Below are positions 38,331 through 47,903 of a stretch of DNA of 64,000 nt, piece by piece. How positions within the stretch are numbered: the stretch's first letter is position 1; each line of letters starts with the position of its first letter. Source of the stretch: an uncultured Mycoplasmatota bacterium (lineage in GTDB: Bacteria; Bacillota_I; Bacilli_A; Mycoplasmatales; Mycoplasmoidaceae); NCBI GenBank assembly GCA_949517355.1, contig CATDIL010000005.1, positions 1 to 64,000 of the forward strand. The letters are read 5' to 3'. The notes beneath the pieces are model-generated. The model was not told the DNA's origin and searched no databases. It saw nothing but the letters and a program-made list of their open reading frames with translations. Both the position numbers and the translations under genes were made by a program.

Positions 38331-38358
38331 AAACCCTCACACTAAGTGGGGGTTTTTA
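38331..38358. terminator. Terminator after the tRNAs, usable in both directions
   Basis: AAACCCTCAC / GTGGGGGTTT stem, ACTAA loop, T-run on the right and A9 on the left. The converging lipoprotein gene stops at 38361. Confidence 0.85.
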
Positions 38359-38360
38359 TT

Positions 38361-38828
38361 TTAACAAAATACGTTTAAATTAAATCCGATAATTACGTTT
38401 GTTTTTAAGCTATCGTTAGTTACTCCAAAAACTTCAATTTTTACATACGTATCTGGGCTGATTTTTATACATGTTACTTGCAATTGGTTTTGATCGTTAA
38501 TTTCAAGTGTAATATACTCTCTTCAATTATCTCATATAACATAGTCTGATTGAGGGCTACTAGTATAAAAAACATTGAACGATCAAGAAAATGAAGATGG
38601 TTTTTGAGGTATTATAAAAAAGGTTCCTTCAGTTTTAGTTGTATGTGGATCATTGTTACAACCTATTTGTTCTAAATTTTTAGATTGTTCTGTACCATTA
38701 TATTTAATTTCAACTTTTTCAGTAGGTGTCTCATTTGAGTTGCAACTTGATATAGCAAATGGAATAGTAGTAGTTATTCCTAATCCACATGTAATGCTTG
38801 CGATAGTTTTGATTAATTTTTTATTCAT
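38361..38828 (-). CDS. Lipoprotein with BspA-family signal but no leucine-rich repeats
   Basis: 155 aa with TGA-Trp codons. The first 30 residues, MNKKLIKTIASITCGLGI..., nearly match the BspA-like gene at 26698, ending in a lipobox (FAISSC). The mature part (DYVIWDNWREYITLEI, VKIEVFGVTNDSLKT) is beta-rich and unlike LRRs; I recognise no family. Shared leader and promoter suggest the signal region is a mobile or recombining cassette placed before different surface domains. AGGAG precedes the ATG. Confidence 0.75.
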
Positions 38829-38870
38829 ATTTTCTCCTTTTTAATATTTATACTTTTTTTGCAACAAATT
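38829..38870 (-). promoter_or_regulatory. Promoter of lipoprotein 38828 with A7 tract
   Basis: Minus strand GTTGC, A7 (plus-strand T at 38854-38860), G, TATAAA (38847-38852), then AGGAG before the ATG. Same layout as the other surface-gene promoters. Confidence 0.65.
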
Positions 38871-38897
38871 TGAGAAAAACTAGATTGTAAAAGTTAA

Positions 38898-39887
38898 TTA
38901 ATCTTCAGCTGCTCTTCATCCAGATGGTAATCCACCATCTTGTTTTAAAAGTGATAATAATTGACTAGAAGTATAATTTCCTGTTGATTTAACATGTCCT
39001 GTATTTGCGACTTCTCAAAAACTTAGAGTTCCAATTGTTGGAGTGTTGTTTAAACTATTTCAAACAATTTCTTCAAGAGAATGACAATCAGTAAAAGCAT
39101 TTGCACCAATTGATGTTAAACTGCTTGGGAATGTTACAGAAGTTAATGAATCACAACTATTGAAACCACCTACACCAATTTGAGTTATACCTTCAGGAAT
39201 AATAACATCACCTTGTACAAGGGAACCAACTTCTTTACTAGTGTTAGTCCATTTATAATTACCATCACTATCTTTTTCTACAACAACTTGTGCATTATCT
39301 CCAAGATTTGTTGCTAAACCATATTTTCCGTTATTATCTTCAGGAAAAGATATAGAAGTTAATGCTGAACAACCATAAAAAGCACGATAATCAATTGATT
39401 GCAAACCACTAGGAAAATCTACAGAAGCTAATTTTGAAGAAGAAGCAAAAACATCAATACCAATTGTTTGTAAAGTGTTATTAAATTTAATAAAAGTTAA
39501 TGGTGAACCATAAAAAGCATCTTGTCCAATTGAAGTGCAATTAGACCTTTTAGCAAAAGTTAAATTTTTAATAAAAGATGGAATTGTTGATGCAAAATTG
39601 TTTTCAAAAGCATTATCAGCAACACTTGTTACTCTTGCTGGAATTTGCATAGTATTACGTATGCCGTCATCATATTGAGATAAATCAATTCCTACTTTAA
39701 ATCATAATAAAACATTGTTTGTATCAATGTTATAAACTTCATAAGGTAATGCATTTAGAGGTATAACATCATCTTCTGAATCATCTTATGATGAACATCC
39801 ACAACTAGTAGTTGCAAAAGGAATAGATGTAGCAACTCCTAATCCGCATGCAATACTTGTAATTACTTTTATTAATTTTTTATTCAT
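38898..39887 (-). pseudogene. BspA-like LRR lipoprotein gene with an in-frame nonsense codon
   Basis: The frame from ATG 39887 encodes the family signal (MNKKLIKVITSIACGLGV) and lipobox TTSCGCSS, then TAA at 39786-39788 (codon 34). Beyond it the same frame is open for about 295 codons with LPYEVYNIDTNNVL, MQIPARVTSVADNAF, IPSFIKNLTFA, LRRs, and the cap LLSLLKQDGGLPSGWRAAED to TAA 38898. TAA is not reassigned in mollicutes, so only a 33-residue peptide is expected unless the stop is a sequencing error. The lesion is a single substitution away from a sense codon (for example GAA), so it looks recent and could be repaired by gene conversion. Confidence 0.8.
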
Positions 39888-39935
39888 TTTTTTATCTCCT
39901 TATATAGTATTTATACTACTTTTTTTGCAAGAAAA
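39888..39935 (-). promoter_or_regulatory. Promoter of BspA-like gene 39887 with A7 tract
   Basis: Minus strand TTGC, A7 (plus T at 39920-39926), GTAG, TATAAA (39910-39915), then AAGGAG seven bases before the ATG. Confidence 0.65.
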
Positions 39936-40014
39936 AAATTAAAAAACGCCATTTTTCATCATTGGAACTAAAAAAATAATAATATTATTAATTTTTGATA
40001 TACAATATATATGC

Positions 40015-40165
40015 AATATGCCAAAGACAGTAACTGGGTATTAATCCTTAATAATGTTACCGAGGTATGAATACTATATCATATTTCAAAGTTTTTGGTT
40101 CTATTGTGTAAACACACAATAAAATCAAGAATTTTTAATTGTATATTGCAAAATATCAGCAAAAC
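40015..40165 (+). ncRNA. Probable L10-type ribosomal protein leader
   Basis: Between a promoter-like TATATA region (about 39,995-40,010) and rplJ lies an untranslated stretch with GTAACTGGG ... TGTTACCGAGG segments and a closing hairpin ATTGTGTAAACACACAAT (40,103-40,120). Position and segments match the L10 (rplJ) autoregulatory leader found in many bacteria. Confidence 0.55.
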
Positions 40166-40181
40166 GAATAAGGAGAATATT

Positions 40182-40667
40182 GTGAAATCTGTTATTGCAA
40201 AAAAAGAAGCTGATTCTCAATCTCTAGCTGAAGAACTTAAAGGATGTAAATCTTTCTTAGTCTTTGAATATCTAGGTTTAAACGCTAAGGAAGCTACTGC
40301 TTTAAGAAGAAGACTTCATGAAGCTGATGCTAAAATGTACGTAGCAAAGAACAATATCTTTAATCGTGCAATGAAATCAGCAGGAATTGATAAAATTAGC
40401 GATATCTCTGGTCCTAATGCGTTGATAATTTCAAAGGGAGATGAAATTCTTCCTTTTAAAGAAATTGATGGAATTATTAAAAAATATAAATTCATCAAGT
40501 TCAAAGGTGGAATTATTGATAACCAATTAGTAGATCAACAATCATTATCACAAATTGCTAGTATCCCAGGAAGAGAAGGATTGTACTCAATGTTATTATC
40601 TTGCTTACAAGCTCCAATCCGTAACTTCTTATATGGAATAAAAGCTGTTGGTGAACAAAAACAATAA
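40182..40667 (+). CDS. rplJ: Ribosomal protein L10
   Basis: 161 aa from GTG 40182, preceded by AAGGAG; upstream in-frame codons lack a ribosome site. KSFLVFEYLGLNAKEATALR and LISKGDEILPFKEI are L10 features. Binds the L7/L12 stalk and its own leader. Cotranscribed with rplL. Confidence 0.95.
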   Translation: MKSVIAKKEADSQSLAEELKGCKSFLVFEYLGLNAKEATALRRRLHEADAKMYVAKNNIFNRAMKSAGIDKISDISGPNALIISKGDEILPFKEIDGIIKKYKFIKFKGGIIDNQLVDQQSLSQIASIPGREGLYSMLLSCLQAPIRNFLYGIKAVGEQKQ

Positions 40668-40692
40668 ATATTATTAAAGGAGAAAATATATT

Positions 40693-41058
40693 ATGGCAAA
40701 ACTTACAAATGAACAAATTATTGAATCATTAAAAGAAATGACTTTACTTGAAATCAGTGATTTAGTAAAATCTATTGAAACTGCATTCGGCGTTAGCGCT
40801 GCTGCTCCAGTTGCTGCTGCAGCTGGTCCTGCTGCCGCTGCTGCTCCTACATCAGTTAACTTAATCTTAACTGATGCTGGTTCACAAAAGGTTGCAGTTA
40901 TTAAGTTATTTAGAGAAATCACAGGTTTAGGCTTAATGGAAGCTAAAAATGCAGTTGAAAAAACTCCAGCTACAATTAAAGAAAACATTAAACCTGAAGA
41001 AGCAGCTGAATTACAAAAGAAATTCGAAGCTGTTGGTGCTAAAGTTAAAGCTGAATAG
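40693..41058 (+). CDS. rplL: Ribosomal protein L7/L12
   Basis: 121 aa. N-terminal dimerisation helix, Ala/Pro hinge ([17 protein letters not shown]) and the factor-binding domain [20 protein letters not shown] before the ATG. Confidence 0.97.
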   Translation: MAKLTNEQIIESLKEMTLLEISDLVKSIETAFGVSAAAPVAAAAGPAAAAAPTSVNLILTDAGSQKVAVIKLFREITGLGLMEAKNAVEKTPATIKENIKPEEAAELQKKFEAVGAKVKAE

Positions 41059-41085
41059 TTTTATTTTTAGATAATTGATTATTAA

Positions 41086-41113
41086 AATACTAACGGTTAC
41101 CCGCTAGTATTTT
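41086..41113. terminator. Terminator between rplL and the XRE regulator
   Basis: AATACTAACGG / CCGCTAGTATT stem (one mismatch), TTAC loop, T7. Converging genes end on both sides. Confidence 0.85.
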
Positions 41114-41114
41114 T

Positions 41115-41324
41115 TTATTCAAAGAAAAATAAATCTTCAAATTTGCAATCTAATGCAATTGTAATTAGTAATGCTAATTTTGCCGAAGGATAATAAGTTC
41201 CTTTCTCAATAGAAATGATTGTTTGTCTTGTAGTTCCTACAAGATTTGCTAATTCTAATTGTGACAAGTTTTTATTATTTCGAACTTCTTTAATATTATT
41301 TTTTAATATTAATTTATTCTTCAT
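41115..41324 (-). CDS. XRE-family transcription regulator
   Basis: 69 aa helix-turn-helix: IKEVRNNKNLSQLELANLVG then TTRQTIISIEKGTYYPS and a short C-terminus (CKFEDLFFFE). This is the YozG/Cro-like short repressor class. The ATG overlaps the upstream membrane-protein stop by one base (TAATG). Two near-identical palindromes in their common promoter suggest autoregulation. Confidence 0.88.
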   Translation of the reverse strand: MKNKLILKNNIKEVRNNKNLSQLELANLVGTTRQTIISIEKGTYYPSAKLALLITIALDCKFEDLFFFE

Positions 41325-41659
41325 TAGCCTAAAATTCCCATTTCAAATAGAGAAAATAAAACAAATGAAACGATTGCTGCAATTCCTTCTAGAGATGCAC
41401 CGATCAAGATTCCTACATATCTTCTTTTAGCAATAAAGTATTGTAAAAAATAGAATAGACTAGCTCAACAAAAGCAAATTGCAGCTATTGCTCAAATTGA
41501 ACTAAAGTGTCCAAGTGCTCCTAACGTAATCATCATAATTACTGCAATAATTCCAGCAAAGATCAACGCTATTCAACAACATATGTTGATTTTATTTTGT
41601 TCCATTTCTCCTATTGGGTGTTTCTTTTGAACTTTGCTCAATATTTTATTTTTTTCCAT
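41324..41659 (-). CDS. Small multi-pass membrane protein cotranscribed with XRE regulator
   Basis: 111 aa with TGA-Trp codons. Three or four hydrophobic segments (about residues 25-48, 52-70, 82-105) after a charged N-terminus (KVQKKHPIGEMEQ). Pairs of a short XRE regulator and a DUF3796/DUF2178-like membrane protein are common in Firmicutes; I cannot assign the exact family. AGGAG precedes ATG 41659. Confidence 0.7.
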
Positions 41660-41678
41660 AATTCTCCTTTAATATAAA

Positions 41679-41742
41679 TGTAAAGTTTCCTTTACATATT
41701 AGTTATAACAGAAAAAAATAAAAATGTAAAACAAACTTTACA
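41679..41742 (-). promoter_or_regulatory. Promoter with two operator-like palindromes
   Basis: TGTAAAGTTTCCTTTACA (41679-41696) and TGTAAAACAAACTTTACA (41725-41742) are 18-base sites sharing the TGTAAA/TTTACA arms. On the minus strand TTTACA of the second site can serve as -35, with TATAAC 17 bases away as -10, and the first site covers the start region. This is a good fit for repression by the XRE protein. Confidence 0.65.
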
Positions 41743-43542
41743 TTAATCATCACTTAAGATTTTAATAAATGCATCTTGTGGTACCGAAACATTACCAATA
41801 GCTTTAAGTTTTTTCTTACCTTCTTTTTGTTGTTCTAATAACTTCTTCTTACGGCTAACGTCTCCACCATAACACTTAGCTAATACATTTTTATATAGGG
41901 CTTTGATGTTTTCTCTGGCAATAATCTTTCCACCAATTACAGCTTGAATAGGAATCTCAAACTGTTGACGTGGAATGTGTTCTTTTAATTTCTCACAAAT
42001 CTTCTTAGATTTAGCTCTTGAAAAATTTGTATGAGAAATTAAAGATAAAGCATCTACTTTAGTACCATTTAATAAAATATCAATTTTTACAAGATTTTGT
42101 AGTTTATAACTTGTAAATTCATAATCCATTGTTGCATAACCACGTGAAATAGTTTTTAAATTATCAAAAAAGTTATAAATAATTTCCCCTAATGGTATTT
42201 CGTAAACTAATCTACGTCTAATAGAATCAACATATTCTAAATCAATGTATTCTCCACGGCGATTATGACATAAATCCATAATGCCACCAATGTACTCTTC
42301 TGGAGTGATGATTGATAATTTAACAAAAGGTTCTTCTATTTGTTTGATATAAGTACGGTCTGGTAACTTAGATGGGTTATCAATCATCATAGTTTCACCA
42401 CTTGTTAACAAAACTTTATATTTAACGCTTGGAGCTGTTAATATCAATTCAATATTGAATTCTCTTAAGATTCTTTCTTTAATTACATCCATGTGTAGTA
42501 AACCTAAGAATCCACAACGAATACCAAACCCTAAAGCTTTGGAAGTTTCATATTCATATGTCAATGATGAATCTGATAAAGAAATCTTCATCATTGCTTC
42601 CTTTAGATCATCAAACTTAGAGTTATCTATAGGATAGATACCACAATATACCATTGGTAAAATTTTTTTGTAACCCTTTAATGGAATATCAGCTGGATTA
42701 TCAAAATCAGTAATAGTATCACCAACACTAATGTCTTTTGCTGTTTTAATGTTTGCTGCTACCCAACCAACTTCTCCAGATAATAATTCTTGCTTATTAA
42801 TAACTTTAGGTGTTCTTACTCCAAGTTCTGATACAATAAAGTCTTTATTACTAGACATCATTTTAATGTGTTGTCCTACTTTGATAGTTCCGTTTTTTAC
42901 TCTAATTAAACAAATAACTCCTTTGTATGAATCATAATAACTATCAAATATTAACACTTGTAATTTAGCATTATCATCTCCGACTGGAGGAGGAACATAT
43001 TTAATAATCGCTTCAATAACTTTTTCTACATTTAACCCTGTTTTTGCAGAAATACACGGCGCATTAGAGCAATCAATTCCAATTAGATTTTCAATTTCTT
43101 GTTTTGTATTTTCTATATTAGCAGTTGGTAAGTCAACTTTGTTGATAATTGGAATAATTTCTAAATTATTTTCTAATGCTAAATAAATGTTAGACAAGGT
43201 TTGAGCTTCTACGCCTTGTGAAGCATCAACAACTAATAAAGCACCTTCGCAAGCTGCTAAACTTCTTGAAACTTCATAAGTGAAGTCAATGTGCCCGGGA
43301 GTATCTATTAAATGGAAAATATAGTCTTTATTATCTTCATCAAAATGATAATGCAATTGAATTGCGTTCAATTTTATAGTAATTCCACGTTCACGTTCAA
43401 TGTCCATGGAATCTAAAATTTGATCTTGCATCTCTCTTTTTTCTAGTCCATGTGTTAACTCAATGATCCGGTCAGACAAAGTAGACTTACCATGATCAAT
43501 GTGAGCAATAATACTAAAATTTCTAATCTGTGATTTGTCCAT
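41743..43542 (-). CDS. lepA: Elongation factor 4 (LepA)
   Basis: 599 aa, full length. [46 protein letters not shown]-like domains and the LepA-specific C-terminus ([13 protein letters not shown]). Promotes ribosome back-translocation. Overlaps the upstream hydrolase by 20 bases. Confidence 0.97.
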   Translation of the reverse strand: MDKSQIRNFSIIAHIDHGKSTLSDRIIELTHGLEKREMQDQILDSMDIERERGITIKLNAIQLHYHFDEDNKDYIFHLIDTPGHIDFTYEVSRSLAACEGALLVVDASQGVEAQTLSNIYLALENNLEIIPIINKVDLPTANIENTKQEIENLIGIDCSNAPCISAKTGLNVEKVIEAIIKYVPPPVGDDNAKLQVLIFDSYYDSYKGVICLIRVKNGTIKVGQHIKMMSSNKDFIVSELGVRTPKVINKQELLSGEVGWVAANIKTAKDISVGDTITDFDNPADIPLKGYKKILPMVYCGIYPIDNSKFDDLKEAMMKISLSDSSLTYEYETSKALGFGIRCGFLGLLHMDVIKERILREFNIELILTAPSVKYKVLLTSGETMMIDNPSKLPDRTYIKQIEEPFVKLSIITPEEYIGGIMDLCHNRRGEYIDLEYVDSIRRRLVYEIPLGEIIYNFFDNLKTISRGYATMDYEFTSYKLQNLVKIDILLNGTKVDALSLISHTNFSRAKSKKICEKLKEHIPRQQFEIPIQAVIGGKIIARENIKALYKNVLAKCYGGDVSRKKKLLEQQKEGKKKLKAIGNVSVPQDAFIKILSDD

Positions 43543-44269
43543 TTTTATCGAAAGATTTTAAAAATTGAGTAAAGTATTTGTAAAACAAATTAGGTTGATC
43601 GACAGACACACAATGTGCAGCGTTGTGAATAATATGAACTTCTAGATCATCAACATTAGACATATAGTTTTCATAAGTATCTGTTAAAGGAATATAAATA
43701 TCTTTTTCTCCTAACAGTAGTAAAGTAGGGACATCGATTTTGTCAATACCATTTTGAATTCTGTTTAATGAAGAAAAATTCAAAATATTTATCAACAAAC
43801 TTGAATATTCTTCTTTTTGTTCAGACATATCTCTAAAATAATGTGTTAATTTTGGTTTCAACAATTTTCTAGTCATTTCTTCTTTAATTAATGTGATGGT
43901 ATTTCTAATAGAACTAAAAGAACGATTAACAACTCTTTTGTTGTGAGGAGCTTCTAAAATAATACCTTTTAATTTATTACCAAATGCTTTTTCACCAGCC
44001 AAAACAGAAGTTAATCCTCCACCCATTGAGTGTCCCATAATAACAAAAGATGGTAAATTTAATTTTTTAATTTGTTCAATTATATATTTAACTAAAAAAT
44101 CAAATGTGATGTCTTGAATGTCATACAAATCTTTCAAAGATCCATGACCAGGTAAATCAAAAGTATAAAATTTATAACCAGCCTTTTTAACTGCTTTAGC
44201 TAACATAGGATGATCTAATTTATTGGCACTAAATCCGTGGATATAAATTAAATTTTTCTTACTCTTCAT
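43523..44269 (-). CDS. Alpha/beta hydrolase (lysophospholipase-like)
   Basis: 248 aa. Oxyanion HG in [10 protein letters not shown], nucleophile GHSMGGG (Ser near residue 98), catalytic Asp region [10 protein letters not shown] and His in NAAHCVS. Complete, unlike the truncated hydrolase at 2809-3600. Mycoplasmas commonly carry several such enzymes for host lipids; substrate unknown. Confidence 0.85.
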   Translation of the reverse strand: MKSKKNLIYIHGFSANKLDHPMLAKAVKKAGYKFYTFDLPGHGSLKDLYDIQDITFDFLVKYIIEQIKKLNLPSFVIMGHSMGGGLTSVLAGEKAFGNKLKGIILEAPHNKRVVNRSFSSIRNTITLIKEEMTRKLLKPKLTHYFRDMSEQKEEYSSLLINILNFSSLNRIQNGIDKIDVPTLLLLGEKDIYIPLTDTYENYMSNVDDLEVHIIHNAAHCVSVDQPNLFYKYFTQFLKSFDKNGQITD

Positions 44270-44292
44270 TTAATGATATTATAATTTTAATA

Positions 44293-45207
44293 ATGAAAAA
44301 TGTAATCAATTCTAGGGATATTGTTAAAGACCTAGAAGATAAAGGGTTGGTTGTTGATGACAGTAAACAATTTAACTTCTACATTAAGAATTTTAATTAC
44401 AATACTGTAATTTTGAACTACAGTGATGTTTTTTACTTAGATGAAAACAAGAAAAAATATGATCCAGAAGCTAATAGTTCACATCTAATTGCTTTATATA
44501 AATTTGATCATGACTTAGGAAACCACATTTTAAGATACATCTTAGTTATCGAAAAAATGTTAAATACTAATGTAGCTTATGAGATTATTAATGAATTTCA
44601 CATTACAGATAGATGTTTATTTAAAATTAATGAAAAATTCATTATTCAAAACATTTTACCAAATTTTAATAGTGTAGAAACTCATTTATCTCCTAAATTA
44701 TTTATTCATTCATGAGTAAAATATTGCTCTACTAATAAAATAACTAAAAAATACTACAATCCTAATGGAAGAGATGAAATGGCTAGATGAGAAAATTGCC
44801 CATTAGACATAATGTGTTTAACATGAAGTTTCTCTACTACATTTTCTATCTTTTTAGCATTAACAGATAGGGTAAGAAACAGAATTGTTAATAACTTTAG
44901 GCTATATCCAAGTCAATTAAAAGGTTTTTCTGATTTTCTTAAAAATGTTTTAAATATTAGAAATTTAATTTCACACAATTATCCAATCTATAATTGTGAA
45001 GTTAAATATCAATCTCCTGAATTAACTGAAATATATAATTCAATTTTTAACACAAATATAAATCATATCTCAGTTATGAACATGGTTGAACTTATTGAAT
45101 ACTTTTCATTTAATAAAACTTTAGTTTCAAACACTAAATATTATTTAAAGAAAATGCAAGTTCCAGAAAAGTTTAAGGCAAAGATTGAACAAAAATTAAG
45201 TAAATAA
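44293..45207 (+). CDS. Abi_2/AbiD-AbiF-like abortive infection protein (HEPN-type)
   Basis: 304 aa with TGA-Trp codons. N-terminal LEDKGLVVDD and IALYKFDHDLGNHILRYIL..IEKML match the Abi_2 pattern. A later RNLISHNYPIYN contains the Rx4-6H signature of HEPN ribonucleases. Such proteins cause growth arrest or RNA cleavage on phage infection. It lies with no partner antitoxin in a housekeeping region; a two-base gap to the nudix gene downstream suggests cotranscription. Confidence 0.75.
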
Positions 45208-45208
45208 T

Positions 45209-45760
45209 ATGGCTAAAACTTTATATAAAAACTATCATTTAAGTTTATATGAAACAGAACGTGGTTTTATATTTGCTCAAAGAAGAAATATTAATTCTAC
45301 AGCTGCTCTTTTGTATAAAAAAGAGAAGAATGATTACAAATTCTTGTTAAGATATCAACCACTTCCTGAATTAAAAATTAATAACAAGCGAAGTGGTTGA
45401 AACCAATTGTTTCCTTGTTGTGTTACCGGTTCATTAGAGCCAAAAGAAACACCAACAATTAATTGTATTAAAGAAGTTTTAGAAGAAACAGGGTACAAAA
45501 TTTCTAAAAAAGATATTAAAGCATCTTGTGTAGCTGTTGCATCTACTCAATCAAATGAATGTGTTTACAATTTTATTGTAGACATTACTAAAACCAAAAA
45601 AACTAATAAAGGAAATGGTGATGGAAGCATCTTTGAAGAAGTTTCAAGAAATATTTGGGTATCTCACAAAGAACTTAAAAATATTTTAAAAACTAAGCTT
45701 TATTTATCTAGTCTAGCAAGTGCCTACTTATTATTTGTAGACAAAATTTTAACTAAATAA
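45209..45760 (+). CDS. NUDIX hydrolase
   Basis: 183 aa. The nudix box reads GSLEPKETPTINCIKEVLEE followed by TGY (Lys in place of the usual Arg). FIFAQRRNINSTAALLY and NEFLLRYQPLPE-type text resemble ADP-ribose or nucleoside-diphosphate-sugar pyrophosphatases. Starts two bases after the Abi_2-like gene. Substrate unknown; its linkage to a defence gene could be meaningful because some Abi systems involve NAD or nucleotide signals. Confidence 0.82.
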
Positions 45761-45832
45761 ATCTTTTCATTTTATAAACTAAATATACAATACTATGTAT
45801 TGTATAAAAGATATAATAAAATAAGAAAATGT

Positions 45833-47158
45833 ATGATTAATTTAAATAACCAAAATAAAAATAAGTTTACACTTAAAGCTGTTAAAAAAATATCATCTAA
45901 TACAGATGAATTTAACAAACAATTTTTATACGAATTAGATCCTAAGGATTTCTTAGGTGGTAATTTCTATAAAAAAATGAGAAATTACTTTGAAAAAATT
46001 AATTTTAACATTAACATTGATTTAAACTCGTTCTTAGCTATTGTTAATAAAGAAGGTCAACTACCTTTATTAAATGCAATTTTTTCAAGTCATGAAAACA
46101 TTTATCATTTACCTTGTTGTTTCAAATCTAAGTTACCTAAAAAGATTCATCATAACTTTTTAGTAGATACTAAAAAATACGGGAAAGTAGTAAATGAAGC
46201 ACTTTCATTTGTTTATGCCGAATCTTTTTCTAGAAAACTAATGGGATTACCAAACAATTATTTAAATCCAGCTAAATTTGTTCAATTTGTGAAAGAAGAA
46301 TTTAGTAAATTTAACAATGTTGAAATTAAAGTTTTAGATAAGAAAGACTTAATAAATAAAAAAATGAACCTAATCTTAGGAGTTGGTGCAAATGCTAAGA
46401 AAGAAGACGAACCTATGTTATTGGTTGTTTCTTCAAAAATAAGAACCGGTAAGAAATTAGCATTAGTAGGAAAGGGTGTTTGTTTTGATACTGGAGGATT
46501 AAACTTAAAACCAGGTTCATACCTAATGGGTATGAACTATGATATGTCAGGCGCAGCTGTTGTGGTAGGAACTATGATGGCTATTGCTAATAATAACATT
46601 AATGCAAATGTTTCAATCGTTTGCCCACTAGTAGTTAATGATATCAGTAATGAAGGTATGAAAGTGTCTGATGTAATTACTTCATACTCTAAACAAACTG
46701 TAGAGATTACTAATACAGATGCTGAAGGTAGGTTAATTTTAGCAGATGCTATTACATACGCAGAAAAAGATCTTAAAGCAGATACAATTGTTTCTATTGC
46801 AACATTAACAGGCGCAGTAGAATATTGTTTTAGTGATGTATACACACCTGTTTGGTGTACAAATAGAAAACAATTTAATTTATTCCAACAAGCTGCCAAT
46901 AAAGCAGGTGAACTCATATGAGAAATGCCAATGCATTTTGAATATGAAAATAGAATGAAATCTTCTAAGATAGCTGATATGTTAAATAGTGAAAAAACAA
47001 GAGGAGCAGGTAGTTCTACAGCCGCTTGTTTCTTATCTTTCTTTAGAAAGAAAGCAAACTATAACCATATGGATATTGCTTCGACAAATGAATACAAATC
47101 TTTACCATTACCAATCATGGTAAAGACTCTATACTACTTTACAAAGGAGTTTAAATAA
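45833..47158 (+). CDS. pepA: Leucyl aminopeptidase (M17 family)
   Basis: 441 aa with TGA-Trp. Metal-site segments VGKGVCFDTGGLNLKP, MNYDMSGAAVVVG and the signature NTDAEGRLILADA are present. Zn/Mn-dependent exopeptidase for peptide use, important in amino-acid-auxotrophic mollicutes. The ATG at 45833 is the first good one, although an in-frame upstream extension without ribosome site exists. Confidence 0.93.
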
Positions 47159-47159
47159 T

Positions 47160-47903
47160 ATGTTATTAAAAAATAAAGTTGCGATCATTACTGGTGGAAC
47201 AAGAGGAATTGGTTTTGAAATAGCAAGACAATTTGTTATTAATGGAGCAAGTGTAGCTATTTGCGGTTCAAGAGATGAAACCGTTAATAACGCTTTAACG
47301 TTGTTAAAGCAAGAATTTAAAGACTTAAATATCTTAGGCTTTAAAACTAAATTAACTGATGAACAAGAAGTTAATAAGATGTTCAAACAAGTTGAAGAAC
47401 ATTTTGGAAAAATAGATATTTTGGTTAACAATGCAGGTGTGTCCTCAGCTACTCCAATCCAAAATTACACAGCAGAAGAATACGATAAGATCGTTAACAT
47501 TAATATTAAATCTGTCTTTATTTGCTCAAAAGTAGCTGTAAGCTACTTAGCTAAAACTAAAGGAGTTATTTTAAACACAAGTTCAATGGTAAGTAAATAT
47601 GGACAACCATCTGGAATAATGTATCCAGTAAGTAAATTTGCTGTTAATGGATTAACTATTTCATTAGCTAGAGAATTAGCAAGTAAACATATAAGAGTAA
47701 ATGCGGTTGCTCCTGGGATAACAAAAACAGACATGGTAAAAGCATTACCAGACGCTGTTATTCAACCATTAATTAAAACAATACCTTTAGGTCGTATTGG
47801 TGAACCTGAAGATATTGCTAATGCTTTTGTGTTTTTAGCTAGTGATATGGCTAGTTATATTACAGGCGAAGTCATCCATGTAGATGGATGTGCTCGCGCT
47901 TAA
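47160..47903 (+). CDS. Short-chain dehydrogenase/reductase (FabG-like)
   Basis: 247 aa. Rossmann TGGTRGIGFEIA, NNAGVSS, catalytic Ser in NTSSMVSKYG and YPVSK (Tyr/Lys), substrate loop VAPGITKTDM and C-terminal ITGEVIHVDG. Close to FabG in form, but mollicutes lack fatty-acid synthesis, so it probably reduces another carbonyl such as a sugar or polyol. It begins one base after pepA. Its stop abuts the gpmI stop with no gap. Confidence 0.85.
   Translation: MLLKNKVAIITGGTRGIGFEIARQFVINGASVAICGSRDETVNNALTLLKQEFKDLNILGFKTKLTDEQEVNKMFKQVEEHFGKIDILVNNAGVSSATPIQNYTAEEYDKIVNINIKSVFICSKVAVSYLAKTKGVILNTSSMVSKYGQPSGIMYPVSKFAVNGLTISLARELASKHIRVNAVAPGITKTDMVKALPDAVIQPLIKTIPLGRIGEPEDIANAFVFLASDMASYITGEVIHVDGCARA

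Noticed and set aside
47160-47903. Evidence for fatty-acid synthesis (FabG)
   Set aside because: A lone SDR with no other fab gene; fakA and plsX indicate use of external fatty acids instead.
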